36,946 nucleotides of DNA from Sphingomonas sp. (lineage in GTDB: Bacteria; Pseudomonadota; Alphaproteobacteria; Sphingomonadales; Sphingomonadaceae). The position numbers were made by a program, and so were the translations under genes. The notes beneath the pieces were generated by a model. The model ran no database searches, had not been told where the DNA came from, and worked only from the letters and a program-made list of their open reading frames with translations. Position 1 is the stretch's first letter; each line of letters opens with the position of its first letter. Below, piece by piece: positions 16,004 to 24,474 of the stretch. Location: positions 1-36,946 of the forward strand of contig NZ_JANXNX010000023.1 in assembly GCF_025353885.1 (NCBI RefSeq). Direction: 5' to 3'.

Positions 16004-18478
16004 TCATGCCAACGTCATGCCGGTGGCGCGCAGGGGGGCGCCGCCGCGCAGGAAAAAGCGGTTGGCGATGGCATCCGACAACGCGAACAGGCGGTTTTCC
16101 AAGCCCTGGATCTCGTGCAGGTCGAGCGATGCCGCCGACAGGGTGGCGACGAAGGCGGCGATGGCGGCGGCGGCGCTCTGCTGATCCTCGGCCATGCCGT
16201 CGTCGCTGAGGCGCGGCAGGATGTCGAGATGCGCGGCGATAGCCGCCACCTGGAACGCGAGGCTGCGGGGATTGCCCGCGTCCAGCGCGACCAGGTCACG
16301 GACTGCGGCGGCAGACACGCCGGTCGGATACCGCTGGCGATACCCGATCTGGCTGTTGGTCAGTTCCAGCAGCATCGCCAGGTCGTCGGCGCTGGCATCG
16401 GGGCCGGAAAAGGCGCGCAGCAAGCGGCAGACGGTGGCGGCACGTTCGATCCGGCGGCCACAGTCGAGGAAGCGCCAGCCTGCGGTGCGACCCATGTTTT
16501 CGGCCGACAACCCTGCGAGCGCGGCAAAGCGCTGGTGCATTTCAGATGCGCGCTGGCCGGTCCGCTCGGCGGTCGGGAACGGTGCCTCCAGCAAATGCCA
16601 GACGTCGGTGGACAGGCGCTCCCGCGACCCCTCGCCGATGTCGCGGGCATGCGACAGCAGCGCCCGGACGCTGTAGGTTTCATCACCGTCGCTAAGTGCG
16701 GCGCGGGCCAGCGCAACGATCGTCGGGTTCGGTCGACCGGCGCGTTTGGTCGCTGCTCCGCTGCCCACCAGCATCGCTTCGAGGCGTTTCAACGTGGCGG
16801 CAGCGATCGCTGCACCGCCATCGACATCGACCGACCCGCCGATGCTGGCGCGGACCAGGGCCAGCACGCCCTCGGCACGTTCCAGGTAGCGACCCAGCCA
16901 GAACAGATTGTCGGCCACGCGGCTGGGCAAGGTGCCGGGATTGCGGCGGATCGCAACCGCATCGGTCGCCGCAACGAGGGTGACCGGCGCGACCGGCTGC
17001 GTCCCGACGATGCAGACGTCAGCGGAAAAGGCCCCCTCCCCCATCACGGCGGCACGGATGTCGTCCTCCAGCCCGATGCGCGCAAAACCGCCGGGCATGA
17101 CCCGCCAGGCGCCGTGGGCATCGCGTGTGGCGAACACGCGGATGGTGAAGGGGCGCGGCTCAAGCCCGTTTGCGCCGACCGTCGGCAGGGTCGACAGGTG
17201 AACGGTCTCCTGCCCGACATAATCGATCCCGCGCCGGTAAATGTCGTCGATCAGCGCGACGCGTTCGGTGGCCGACATTTCGCCGCCGATGCGCGCGCCA
17301 TGCGGCAGACCGCGCGGGTTGGTCCGGAAAGCAGGCGCGATGATGAACCTGTCGAGCCGCTCGATCACTTGGTCGCGCTGGCGGTCCTGCCCGCACCACC
17401 AGGTCGCGATGTTGGGGATGCGCAGGTCTTCGCCCGTCAGTCGCACCGACAGCCGGGGCAGGAACGCGGCGATGGCGGGCGATTCGAGGACACCTGCCCC
17501 CGGCGAGTTGGCGATCACGACATTGCCCGCCGCCATCGCGTCGATCAGGCCGGGGACGCCGATGCGCGACCGCGAATCGAACGCCAGCGGGTCAAGCAAG
17601 CGCGGATCGACGCGCCGCCACAGCGCATCGACGCGCTTCAGTCCCTCGATCGTGCGGAGGTAGAGCTGGTTCTCATGAACCGCCAGATCCTCGCCCTCGA
17701 CCAGCAGCAGCCCCAGATACCGCGCCAGGTGCGCCTGTTCGGCATAGCTCTGGTTGTAGCGGCCTGGCGTCAGCAGCCCGATGCGCGGGTCCGACCGGCG
17801 GCACGACGCGGCGATCCCCGCGCGGACATCGGCAAAGAAGGGCGCAAGCCGCGCGATGTGCAGCCGCGACTGAAGCTGGTCGAACACCCGCGACACCGCC
17901 AGCCGGTTCTCGAGCGCATAGCCAGCGCCCGTGGGGGTCCGCGTATGATCCTCGATCACGCGCCATTCGCCGTCGGGACCGCGCCCGATGTCGACCGCGA
18001 AAAAGTGCAGGTGCCAGCCGCCGGGAGGCTCCAGCCCCATCATCGGCCGCAGGAAATGCGAGCTGCCGTTGATCACCGCGGCGGGCAACAAGCCACCCTC
18101 GGTCAGCCGCTGCGGGCCATAGATGTCGGCGAGTAGCAGTTCCATCAGATTGGCGCGCTGGACAACGCCATCGGCAATCCCCTGCCACTCCTGCGCGTCG
18201 ATCATCAGCGGCAGCGGGGACAGGGGCCATTTCCGGTCGTCACCCTCGCCTGGCAGGCGAAAGCCGGTGCCGATCTCGTCCGCCTGACGCTGGATGCGCG
18301 CGCGGGCGAGCGGCAGGTCACCACCCGACGCCACCGCGACCTCGGTCAGCATGGCCTGCCACATCCGGGGGTTTACGGTATCGCGCACGACGTCGCCGCG
18401 CGGCGCGATGGCGCAATAACCACGCAGCCAGTCGGAGGCGATCGTTTCGCTCAACGGAAGGGGTGCAGGGCTGGCCAC
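16004..18478 (-). CDS. Circularly permuted ATP-grasp / alpha-E domain fusion protein
   Basis: This 824-residue protein joins a circularly permuted ATP-grasp domain (about residues 85-495) to an alpha-E domain (about 518-815). ATP-grasp features include RANLMELLLADIYGPQRL (108-125) and WRVIEDHTRTPTGAGYALEN (172-191), the latter containing the conserved acid and Arg-Thr-Pro-x-Gly. GLLTPGRYNQSYAEQAHLA and VIANSPGAGVLESPAI follow. The alpha-E domain opens with RVADNLFWLGRYLERAE (520-536). ATP-grasp enzymes of this type are predicted to form peptide or amide bonds; no product is established. In many genomes the two domains are separate neighbouring genes, so this is the fused form. The start is a GTG at 18478 without a clear site. 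The transglutaminase follows, and no Anbu-type protease gene is in the window. Confidence 0.93.
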   Translation of the reverse strand: MASPAPLPLSETIASDWLRGYCAIAPRGDVVRDTVNPRMWQAMLTEVAVASGGDLPLARARIQRQADEIGTGFRLPGEGDDRKWPLSPLPLMIDAQEWQGIADGVVQRANLMELLLADIYGPQRLTEGGLLPAAVINGSSHFLRPMMGLEPPGGWHLHFFAVDIGRGPDGEWRVIEDHTRTPTGAGYALENRLAVSRVFDQLQSRLHIARLAPFFADVRAGIAASCRRSDPRIGLLTPGRYNQSYAEQAHLARYLGLLLVEGEDLAVHENQLYLRTIEGLKRVDALWRRVDPRLLDPLAFDSRSRIGVPGLIDAMAAGNVVIANSPGAGVLESPAIAAFLPRLSVRLTGEDLRIPNIATWWCGQDRQRDQVIERLDRFIIAPAFRTNPRGLPHGARIGGEMSATERVALIDDIYRRGIDYVGQETVHLSTLPTVGANGLEPRPFTIRVFATRDAHGAWRVMPGGFARIGLEDDIRAAVMGEGAFSADVCIVGTQPVAPVTLVAATDAVAIRRNPGTLPSRVADNLFWLGRYLERAEGVLALVRASIGGSVDVDGGAAIAAATLKRLEAMLVGSGAATKRAGRPNPTIVALARAALSDGDETYSVRALLSHARDIGEGSRERLSTDVWHLLEAPFPTAERTGQRASEMHQRFAALAGLSAENMGRTAGWRFLDCGRRIERAATVCRLLRAFSGPDASADDLAMLLELTNSQIGYRQRYPTGVSAAAVRDLVALDAGNPRSLAFQVAAIAAHLDILPRLSDDGMAEDQQSAAAAIAAFVATLSAASLDLHEIQGLENRLFALSDAIANRFFLRGGAPLRATGMTLA

Positions 18479-18507
18479 AGTGTCAAGACGATCCGGTTAT
18501 CCTTGTC

Positions 18508-18520
18508 GTGCACTGTGCAC
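18508..18520. promoter_or_regulatory. Palindrome GTGCA-CTG-TGCAC between divergent genes
   Basis: A perfect five-base inverted repeat with a three-base centre lies in the 136-base gap (18479-18614) between the ATP-grasp/alpha-E gene and pdxH. It could be an operator for either direction. No known consensus is recognised, and repeats this short can arise by chance in a GC-rich genome. Confidence 0.25.
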
Positions 18521-18614
18521 CCTGGCGTTCACCTACCCATAAAGGCCGCTGCGTTGCAACACGGGATCGGGAGTTTGCCTCGACTTGTCGGGGGCATAAT
18601 ATTAGGCTGGACCG

Positions 18615-19193
18615 ATGAGCACCGATCCCATCGCATTATTTTCCGACTGGTTCGCCGAGGCCGAGGCCAGCGAACCGAACGACCCGAACGCCGTCGCCCT
18701 TGCCACCGCGAACGCCAATGGCCAGCCCGCCGTCCGCATGGTCCTGCTGAAGGGGCATGATGCCGCGGGCTTTGTCATCTACACCAACCAGCAGAGTCGC
18801 AAGGCCGACGACCTGGCCGCCAATCCGCAGGCGGCCTTGCTTTTCCACTGGAAATCGCTGCGGCGGCAGGTCCGGATCGAAGGGCCGGTGAGCGTCGTCG
18901 ACGGGGCCACCGCCGATGCCTATTTCGCCACCCGGTCGCGCGTGTCGCAGCTTGGCGCATGGGCATCGGAGCAGTCACGACCGCTGCCCGACCACGGCAC
19001 GCTCAGTGCCCGCCTGCAGGACGTCACTCGACGGTTCGAGGACGTCGACGTGACTCGCCCGCCGCACTGGTCGGGTTACCGGGTGACGCCCGCCCGCATG
19101 GAATTCTGGCGCGACGGTGCGCATCGCCTGCACGAACGCCGCCTGTTCACGCGGTCCGGCGATGGCTGGACCGAAGGATTGCTTTACCCGTGA
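18615..19193 (+). CDS. pdxH: Pyridoxamine 5'-phosphate oxidase
   Basis: PdxH oxidises pyridoxine or pyridoxamine 5'-phosphate to pyridoxal 5'-phosphate with FMN and oxygen. The 192 residues show the family pattern: ANGQPAVRMVLLKGHDAAGFVIYTNQQSRKADDL for FMN binding, AALLFHWKSLRRQVRIEGPV, then RSRVSQLGAWASEQSRPL and the C-terminal signature EFWRDGAHRLHERR. The length is slightly short but complete. The ATG at 18615 has AGG further upstream. Its TGA stop overlaps the GTG of the next gene (GTGA, 19190-19193), so the cation exporter is translationally coupled to it. Confidence 0.96.
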   Translation: MSTDPIALFSDWFAEAEASEPNDPNAVALATANANGQPAVRMVLLKGHDAAGFVIYTNQQSRKADDLAANPQAALLFHWKSLRRQVRIEGPVSVVDGATADAYFATRSRVSQLGAWASEQSRPLPDHGTLSARLQDVTRRFEDVDVTRPPHWSGYRVTPARMEFWRDGAHRLHERRLFTRSGDGWTEGLLYP

Positions 19194-20107
19194 GCCGGTC
19201 CATACTCGCTACCCGCGCAGCCCTTGCCAGCGCGACGGTTGCACTGTTCCTGCTGCTTTTGAAAAGCTATGCGGCCAGCAAGACCGGGTCGGTCGCCATG
19301 CTGGGATCGCTGGCCGATACCGCGCTCGATCTGCTGGCGTCGCTGGTGACGCTGTGGGGCGTCCGGGTTGCCGCCGAACCCGCCGATCACGACCACCGTT
19401 TCGGGCATGGCAAGGCGGAGGCGTTGGCAGCCTTGTTCCAAGTCTTCATCATCGGCCTGTCGAGCGTCGCGATCCTGGCGCGTGCGGTCCAGCAGTTGCT
19501 GGCCGGGCAGACGACCGCCAATGCCGAATACGGCATCGGGGTTTCGATCATCGCCATCCTCGCGACGCTGGCTCTGCTGGTCTATCAACGGTATGTTATC
19601 GAGCGCACGGGGTCGGTCGCAATCGGTGCCGACCATGTCCATTACCAGTCCGACGTCATGCTGAATATCGCGGTCATCGCGGCGCTGGCGATCGACCAGT
19701 TCGGGGGGATGCGGGGTGCCGACCCGCTGTTCGGGATCGCAATTGCGCTGTGGCTGATGTGGGGCGCGTGGCGCGCGTCGGCACAGGCGGTCGACCAGCT
19801 GATGGACAAGGAATGGCCCGCCGAACGCCGCGCCGCCTTCATGAAGGTCGCCGAGCAACATCCCGAGTTGGCCGGCATCCACGACCTGCGCACGAGGACG
19901 AGCGGGACGCATGATTTCGTCCAGTTCCACGTCTGGATGGACCCGAAGATCACGCTGGACGACGCGCACCGGGTCATGGACGAAGTTGAAGACCAACTGA
20001 TGCTGGCATTTCCGGGCACCGAAATCCTGATCCATCCCGATCCGGAAGGGCATGTCGACCGCGTGCCAATCTCGGCGCTGGAGGCGACGACGGGGACGAT
20101 CCATTGA
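19190..20107 (+). CDS. Cation diffusion facilitator (FieF-like)
   Basis: This is a proton-driven divalent metal exporter of the CDF family (iron, zinc or similar) in the inner membrane. The 305 residues have about six helices and the two metal-site motifs: SLADTALDLLASL on helix 2 and ADHVHYQSDVMLN on helix 5 (HxxxD). HDHRFGHGKAEALAALFQ lies between helices 2 and 3. The C-terminal cytoplasmic domain is present (RTSGTHDFVQFHVWMDPKITLDDAH). The real start is the GTG at 19190 overlapping the pdxH stop; the open frame upstream is a pdxH shadow. Metal specificity cannot be told with certainty, though the YiiP/FieF resemblance is close. Confidence 0.92.
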   Translation: MSRSILATRAALASATVALFLLLLKSYAASKTGSVAMLGSLADTALDLLASLVTLWGVRVAAEPADHDHRFGHGKAEALAALFQVFIIGLSSVAILARAVQQLLAGQTTANAEYGIGVSIIAILATLALLVYQRYVIERTGSVAIGADHVHYQSDVMLNIAVIAALAIDQFGGMRGADPLFGIAIALWLMWGAWRASAQAVDQLMDKEWPAERRAAFMKVAEQHPELAGIHDLRTRTSGTHDFVQFHVWMDPKITLDDAHRVMDEVEDQLMLAFPGTEILIHPDPEGHVDRVPISALEATTGTIH

Positions 20108-20123
20108 GGGGAGCGGGACATTG

Positions 20124-20251
20124 AATATTCTCGCCACCCCGGCAAATATTCCCGTCACCCCGGCCGAGGCCGGGGCCTATACGGGTTTTCGAAAGATGTT
20201 CGCCCGATCCGACAGCCGTATAGGCCCCGGCCTGCGCCGGGGTGACGGAAT
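20124..20251. repeat. Large inverted repeat of the GTCACCCCGGC type
   Basis: The left arm, about 20148-20185, includes CGTCACCCCGGC then GGCCGGGGCCTATACGG. The right arm, about 20215-20251, is its near-perfect reverse complement. A spacer of roughly 30 bases separates them, so the whole can fold into a long hairpin, and each arm is also partly self-complementary. Just before the left arm, a 20-base segment starting AATATTC (20124-20143) is a near copy, with two differences, of 20145-20164, so part of the arm is duplicated. This kind of palindrome is common in sphingomonad intergenic DNA. It may also end the fieF transcript. Confidence 0.8.
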
Positions 20252-20286
20252 GTTCTCCGCCAAACTTCCAACAACAAAGGACCTTC

Positions 20287-21078
20287 TTGAAAATTCCCTT
20301 CATCCAGATCGACGCGTTCGCCGACCGGCCGTTTACCGGCAATCCAGCAGCGGTGATGCCGCTGGATAGCTGGTTGCCGGACGATGTGCTGCTGGCGATT
20401 GCGGCAGAGAATAATCTTGCCGAAACCGCGTTCATCATCCCGGCGACCGGCGACGACGACTATGAACTGCGCTGGTTCACGCCGACCACCGAGGTCGTGA
20501 TGTGCGGCCATGCGACGCTGGCCACCGGGCATCATGTGCTGTCGGCGGATGCGGCGTTGAAACAGGTACGCTTTCGGACGCGCAAGGCCGGAGTGCTGGT
20601 CGTGACGCGCGATGGGACTGGCTATACGCTGGATCTGCCTGCCTGGCGGCCGTCGCCAAAGCCCCTGCCACAATTCCTGGCGGCCCTCGGCCTGGAGTCT
20701 GCGGTCGCGACCCTGTGGCATGAAAACCTGTATAGCGTTGTCGTCCTGGAGGACGCTGCCGCCGTCCGAGCGGTCGCTCCCGATTTCCGCGCCCTGGCGG
20801 CACCGGGCGACGTGCTGACCATCGTGACCGCGCGCGGCGACGACACCGACATCATCAGCCGCGCCTTTGCGCCGGCGGCGGGCATCGACGAGGATCCAGT
20901 GACGGGTTCGGCGCATGCGGTGGTGGTGCCCTATTGGGCGGAAAGGCTGGGCCGCACCCGGATGACCGCGTTCCAGGCATCGGCGCGCGGGGGCTATCTG
21001 GACTGCGCGCTGGCGGGGGACCGGGTGGTGCTCGGCGGCAAATGCGTGACGGTTATCGAAGGCCTGTTTTCGGTATAG
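20287..21078 (+). CDS. PhzF family phenazine biosynthesis-like isomerase/epimerase
   Basis: This is a PhzF-fold protein of the diaminopimelate epimerase-like family. PhzF itself isomerises a phenazine precursor, but most members have unknown substrates. The 263 residues start IPFIQIDAFADRPFTGNPAAV, the family opening. Glu47 in AENNLAETAF matches the PhzF catalytic acid. RWFTPTTEVVMCGHATLA and the second-half signature AGIDEDPVTGSAHAVVVPYW are intact. The TTG at 20287 is chosen because AGGA lies six or seven bases upstream and the family N-terminus starts there; an ATG at 20242 would begin within the repeat. No phenazine genes are nearby, so a phenazine role is unlikely. Confidence 0.9.
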   Translation: MKIPFIQIDAFADRPFTGNPAAVMPLDSWLPDDVLLAIAAENNLAETAFIIPATGDDDYELRWFTPTTEVVMCGHATLATGHHVLSADAALKQVRFRTRKAGVLVVTRDGTGYTLDLPAWRPSPKPLPQFLAALGLESAVATLWHENLYSVVVLEDAAAVRAVAPDFRALAAPGDVLTIVTARGDDTDIISRAFAPAAGIDEDPVTGSAHAVVVPYWAERLGRTRMTAFQASARGGYLDCALAGDRVVLGGKCVTVIEGLFSV

Positions 21079-21114
21079 GGTGGTCGCATAGCGAACTTGA
21101 AAGGCAGGCTGCTG

Positions 21115-22263
21115 GTGAGGCACAAACTGGATTTCACACGACGCGCGATTGTTGGCGCAGGGCTTGCTGCCGGCACGCTGGGGCTGATCGACGCTGCTAC
21201 AGTGCGCGCGGCGGAACCGCCTCTGCTGGCAGTTCCCGAAGTCGACAGCCTGAGCCTGCAGGTCGTCACCGATGCAGCGGTATTCGGGCCGTTCCTCGAA
21301 AATCTCGACTTGCCGGGCATGAAGGTCTTGCGCGCTGGCAACGGCGGCCCGCGTTCGTTGCCGCGCATGTTGCCGCATGCCCTGCTCGGTGAATTCGGCC
21401 TGTCGATCCTGAGCGAATCGAACCGGGGCAGCGCACGGCGGCGGGTGATGATCGACTTCGGCTATTCGCGTGAAGTCCTGGCCAACAATCTGGCGCTGCT
21501 GGGAATTGCCCCCGACAGCATCGACGCAGCGGTGTTGAGCCACGGCCACCTCGATCACTATGGCGGCTTTGCCGGATTGTTCGGTGGTGCCAGTGGTGGG
21601 GCGTTTGAGGGGCCGGGCCGCCCCCATCACCTGCCGCTGACGGTAGGCGGCGAAGAGACGTTTTGCGAACGCGTCGCCCAGATCGGCGATCCGCCACCGA
21701 TCATGGGTGCGCTGGACCGCGGCGCGCTAGCCAGGGCGGGTTACGATGTCCGGATCAGGCCAAAGCCCGAGATCATCGCCGACCAGGCCTTTACAACCGG
21801 GGTCATACCCATGGCCAGCTTTGAACGAGCGGCGATCCCAACGCAGATGCGCCCGGGCGTCGGTTGCGATCGCGCGCTGCTCGATCCGGCAAAGCGCGAC
21901 CGGACCCAGATCGCCGATGATGGCGCGCATGAGCTGGCGACCTGTTACGCGGTCAAGGGACTTGGCCTGGTCGTCATCGCGTCATGCAGCCACCGCGGGG
22001 TCATCAATTCGGTCCGGCGCGCGCAGGCAATCTCGGGGATCAACAAGGTCCATGCGGTCGTCGGCGGCTTTCACCTGGTCCGCCCGCGCACCGAAGACGA
22101 GGCGCGCCGCACCGTCGCCGAATTCGCGCGGATCGATCCGACCTACATCATCCCGATGCATTGCACCGGAGAGGTCTTCATGGCCGAGGCGATGCGCCTG
22201 ATGCCGCAAAAGATCGTGCGGTCCTATGTGGGAACGAAGTTCGTGTTCACCGCGGTGAGCTGA
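21115..22263 (+). CDS. Tat-exported metallo-beta-lactamase fold hydrolase (COG1237-like)
   Basis: This 382-residue protein has the metal-binding motif [11 protein letters not shown] (about residues 142-152) and later His positions ([19 protein letters not shown]). It resembles the COG1237 group, which includes a dihydropterin ribofuranosylaminobenzene phosphate synthase-like enzyme; the reaction here is unknown. The N-terminus, [19 protein letters not shown], looks like a twin-arginine signal, so it probably folds with metal in the cytoplasm and is exported to the periplasm. I chose the GTG at 21115 (CAGG six bases upstream); a TTG at 21097 is possible. It lies 36 bases after the PhzF-like gene and ends seven bases from the convergent TlpA-like gene. 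Confidence 0.85.
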   Translation: MRHKLDFTRRAIVGAGLAAGTLGLIDAATVRAAEPPLLAVPEVDSLSLQVVTDAAVFGPFLENLDLPGMKVLRAGNGGPRSLPRMLPHALLGEFGLSILSESNRGSARRRVMIDFGYSREVLANNLALLGIAPDSIDAAVLSHGHLDHYGGFAGLFGGASGGAFEGPGRPHHLPLTVGGEETFCERVAQIGDPPPIMGALDRGALARAGYDVRIRPKPEIIADQAFTTGVIPMASFERAAIPTQMRPGVGCDRALLDPAKRDRTQIADDGAHELATCYAVKGLGLVVIASCSHRGVINSVRRAQAISGINKVHAVVGGFHLVRPRTEDEARRTVAEFARIDPTYIIPMHCTGEVFMAEAMRLMPQKIVRSYVGTKFVFTAVS

Positions 22264-22270
22264 CGAAAAA

Positions 22271-22843
22271 TCAGCTCACGAATTCGGCCAGCAGCGTGTT
22301 CGCGCGCGGGCCGTCCCAGTCCATGCCACCGACGATGCGCCAGACTTCCTTGCCGTTGGCGTCGTACAGCACCGTGGTTGGCAGCATCCCGCTGGCAAAG
22401 GCAAAGCCGAGCGCATTGGGGGCGTCGCGATACAGCGCCAGATGGGGCAGCGGGTGCGCCGCCCACCAGCCGGGGACGGGGTCGACCGCCTGCTTGGTAT
22501 CGTCCTGGTTGACGACCAGCACCTGCAACCGGTCCCCCGCACGCACGGCAAGACGGTCGAGCGACGGCAGTTCCTTGACGCAGGGACCGCACCAAGTTGC
22601 CCATAAATTGACCAGCACCGGCTTGCCCGCGAAAGCCGCGATCGACGTTGGCTTGCCGTCGGGGCCGGTGAACTTTTCAGACGGCGGCACCTTGCCACGC
22701 TGGCTGATGTCGAGCGTGCCGGCGGGTTCGGGCTCGGTCGGCTTTGCCGCATCTGTCACATTGGCTTGCGGCGCGGGGCCGGTTTGCCTATCGCACGCGG
22801 CGAGCGGGGCTAGCAGGAGAAGGGCGATTACGGCGCGCAAGAG
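22271..22843 (-). CDS. TlpA-like thioredoxin-fold lipoprotein
   Basis: This is a periplasm-facing thiol-disulfide reductase of the TlpA/ResA type. It has a lipoprotein signal ([16 protein letters not shown], lipidated Cys16) with Asp at +2, which in Gram-negative bacteria often keeps lipoproteins in the inner membrane. The thioredoxin domain has WCGPC at 83-87 ([13 protein letters not shown]) and the cis-Pro region [13 protein letters not shown]. The redox partner is unknown; cytochrome c assembly or a similar reduction step is possible. I chose the TTG at 22843 because GGAG sits six bases upstream and the signal peptide is then typical; longer starts at 22852 and 22897 would run into argH. 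Its start is 13 bases from the divergent argH start. Confidence 0.87.
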   Translation of the reverse strand, partial: LLRAVIALLLLAPLAACDRQTGPAPQANVTDAAKPTEPEPAGTLDISQRGKVPPSEKFTGPDGKPTSIAAFAGKPVLVNLWATWCGPCVKELPSLDRLAVRAGDRLQVLVVNQDDTKQAVDPVPGWWAAHPLPHLALYRDAPNALGFAFASGMLPTTVLYDANGKEVWRIVGGMDWDGPRANTLLAEFVS

Positions 22844-22856
22844 CGACTCCAATGCA

Positions 22857-24233
22857 ATGTGGGGCGGGCGTTTCTCCGAAGGCCCGGATGCGGTCATGCG
22901 TGCGATAAATGCCTCGCTGCCGTTCGACAAGCGTTTGTGGCGTCAGGACATCGCCGGGTCGCAGGCGCATGTCGCGATGCTGGGCGCGCAGGGGATCCTG
23001 TCGGCGGCGGACGCAGCAACGATTGCGGACGGGTTGACGGCGGTCGCGGCGGAATATGCGGCCAATGGTCCGCCCGACGACCTCGGCCTGGAAGACATTC
23101 ACATGGCGACCGAGGCGCGGCTGGCCGAACTGATCGGGCCGGTCGCGGGGCGGCTGCACACTGCGCGGTCGCGGAACGACCAGGTCGCGACCGATTTCCG
23201 ACTGTGGGTGCGCGATGCGATCGACCAAACAGATGCGGGATTGCAGGCCTTGCAGCAGGCGCTGGTGGGACGGGCCGAGGAACATGCCGGAACGGTGATG
23301 CCGGGCTTCACCCATTTGCAGAGCGCGCAGCCGGTGACTTTGGGTCATCACCTCATGGCCTATTACGAGATGTTTTCGCGCGACCGGTCGCGGTTTGCCG
23401 ATGCGCGGGCCCGGATGAATCGTTCGCCATTGGGCGCGGCCGCGCTGGCGGGGACTGGGTTTGCAATCGACCGCGCGGCGACGGCGGCGGCGATGGGCTT
23501 CGATGGACCGACGGCGAACTCGCTCGACAGTGTGTCGGACCGTGATTTCGCGATCGAATATCTGACGGCGGCGGCGCAGGCTGCGCTGCATTTGTCGCGA
23601 CTGGCGGAGGAATTCGTGATCTGGGCAAGCCAGCCGTTCGGATTCATCACCCTGCCCGATCAATGGTCGACCGGATCGTCGATCATGCCACAAAAGCGCA
23701 ACCCCGACGCCGCCGAACTGGTGCGCGGGCATAGCGGGCGGATCATCGGCTGCCTGACCGCGCTGATGGTGACGATGAAGGGCCTGCCCCTCGCCTATTC
23801 GAAGGATATGCAGGACGACAAGCCGCCGGTGTTCGAGGCGCACGATCTGCTGGAACTGTCGCTGGCGGCGATGGCCGGAATGGTCGGCAGCGTGACGTTC
23901 CGTGCCGACCGGATGCGGGCGCTGGCCGAGAGCGGCTTTGCGACTGCGACCGACCTCGCCGACTGGCTGGTGCGCGAGGCCGACGTGCCCTTTCGCGAGG
24001 CGCACCATATCACCGGACGCGCCGTGAAAGCCGCCGAGGACCGCGCCTGCGGGCTAGCCGACCTTCCAATCGACGTCTTGCAGGACATCGATTCGCGGAT
24101 CGACGCACGGGTGTTCGGGGTGCTGTCGGTCGATGCCTCGGTCGCCAGTCGCACCAGCCTGGGCGGCACCGCGCCGGTGCGGGTCAGGGACGCTGTCGCT
24201 GCGGCCCGCGCTTTGCTAGAGGACCGTCCATGA
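22857..24233 (+). CDS. argH: Argininosuccinate lyase
   Basis: ArgH cleaves argininosuccinate to arginine and fumarate, the last step of arginine synthesis, as a cytoplasmic tetramer. The 458 residues begin [10 protein letters not shown], typical of the family. They contain [14 protein letters not shown] (100-113), THLQSAQP with the catalytic His153, and the fumarase/lyase signature [11 protein letters not shown] (273-283) with the catalytic Ser. The frame is open far upstream through antisense DNA, but the ATG at 22857 matches the family N-terminus. No strong ribosome-binding site is visible. The stop overlaps the next gene (ATGA, 24230-24233), so the lipoprotein is coupled to argH. Confidence 0.97.
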   Translation: MWGGRFSEGPDAVMRAINASLPFDKRLWRQDIAGSQAHVAMLGAQGILSAADAATIADGLTAVAAEYAANGPPDDLGLEDIHMATEARLAELIGPVAGRLHTARSRNDQVATDFRLWVRDAIDQTDAGLQALQQALVGRAEEHAGTVMPGFTHLQSAQPVTLGHHLMAYYEMFSRDRSRFADARARMNRSPLGAAALAGTGFAIDRAATAAAMGFDGPTANSLDSVSDRDFAIEYLTAAAQAALHLSRLAEEFVIWASQPFGFITLPDQWSTGSSIMPQKRNPDAAELVRGHSGRIIGCLTALMVTMKGLPLAYSKDMQDDKPPVFEAHDLLELSLAAMAGMVGSVTFRADRMRALAESGFATATDLADWLVREADVPFREAHHITGRAVKAAEDRACGLADLPIDVLQDIDSRIDARVFGVLSVDASVASRTSLGGTAPVRVRDAVAAARALLEDRP

Positions 24234-24469
24234 AAGCTGTCATTGTACTTGCCCTGATCGTCGCGCTGTCGGCCTGCGGATCACGCCAGCGCCTGAAACC
24301 CGAGCCCGGGACGAGCCTTCCGCCCAAACCGCTGGCGGCCCGGACCGTACGGACGCCCGAGGCATTGATGACGCCGACCAACCAAGCGCGACCGCAGCGG
24401 ATCGACGAACTGCTGACCCATTCGGAGAAGCGCAAGACCGATCCATTCGACCTCCCCCCACCGGGCTGA
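24230..24469 (+). CDS. Small LptM-like lipoprotein between argH and lysA
   Basis: This is a 79-residue predicted lipoprotein with signal [16 protein letters not shown] (lipidated Cys16) followed by [18 protein letters not shown]. The C-G-x(4)-L-x-P pattern right after the Cys resembles the LptM (YifL) family, which in gammaproteobacteria is found near lysA or dapF and helps LptD mature. The rest is Pro- and Arg-rich and probably unstructured. Position between argH and lysA supports the match, but the resemblance is short and this is a tentative assignment. Start and argH stop overlap by four bases. The lysA start follows five bases after its stop. Confidence 0.7.
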   Translation: MKAVIVLALIVALSACGSRQRLKPEPGTSLPPKPLAARTVRTPEALMTPTNQARPQRIDELLTHSEKRKTDPFDLPPPG

Positions 24470-24474
24470 ATTTC

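Noticed and set aside
15953-18136. Long open frame (727 codons) on the plus strand opposite the ATP-grasp/alpha-E gene
   Set aside because: Its translation is rich in Arg, Gly and Gln with no recognisable domain. Long antisense frames are expected in GC-rich DNA, and the minus strand has clear family motifs.
18481-18486. TTGACA (minus strand) as a -35 promoter element for the ATP-grasp gene
   Set aside because: It lies only two bases before the chosen GTG start, so it could serve only a much shorter protein lacking support.
20287-21078. Phenazine biosynthesis gene cluster
   Set aside because: Only a PhzF-fold gene is present. Most PhzF-like proteins have other or unknown roles and no phz partners are nearby.
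21984-22856. Possible N-terminal extension of argH by 291 codons
   Set aside because: The frame is open by chance through the antisense of the TlpA-like gene and the end of the hydrolase gene; ArgH family proteins start at MWGGRFSE.
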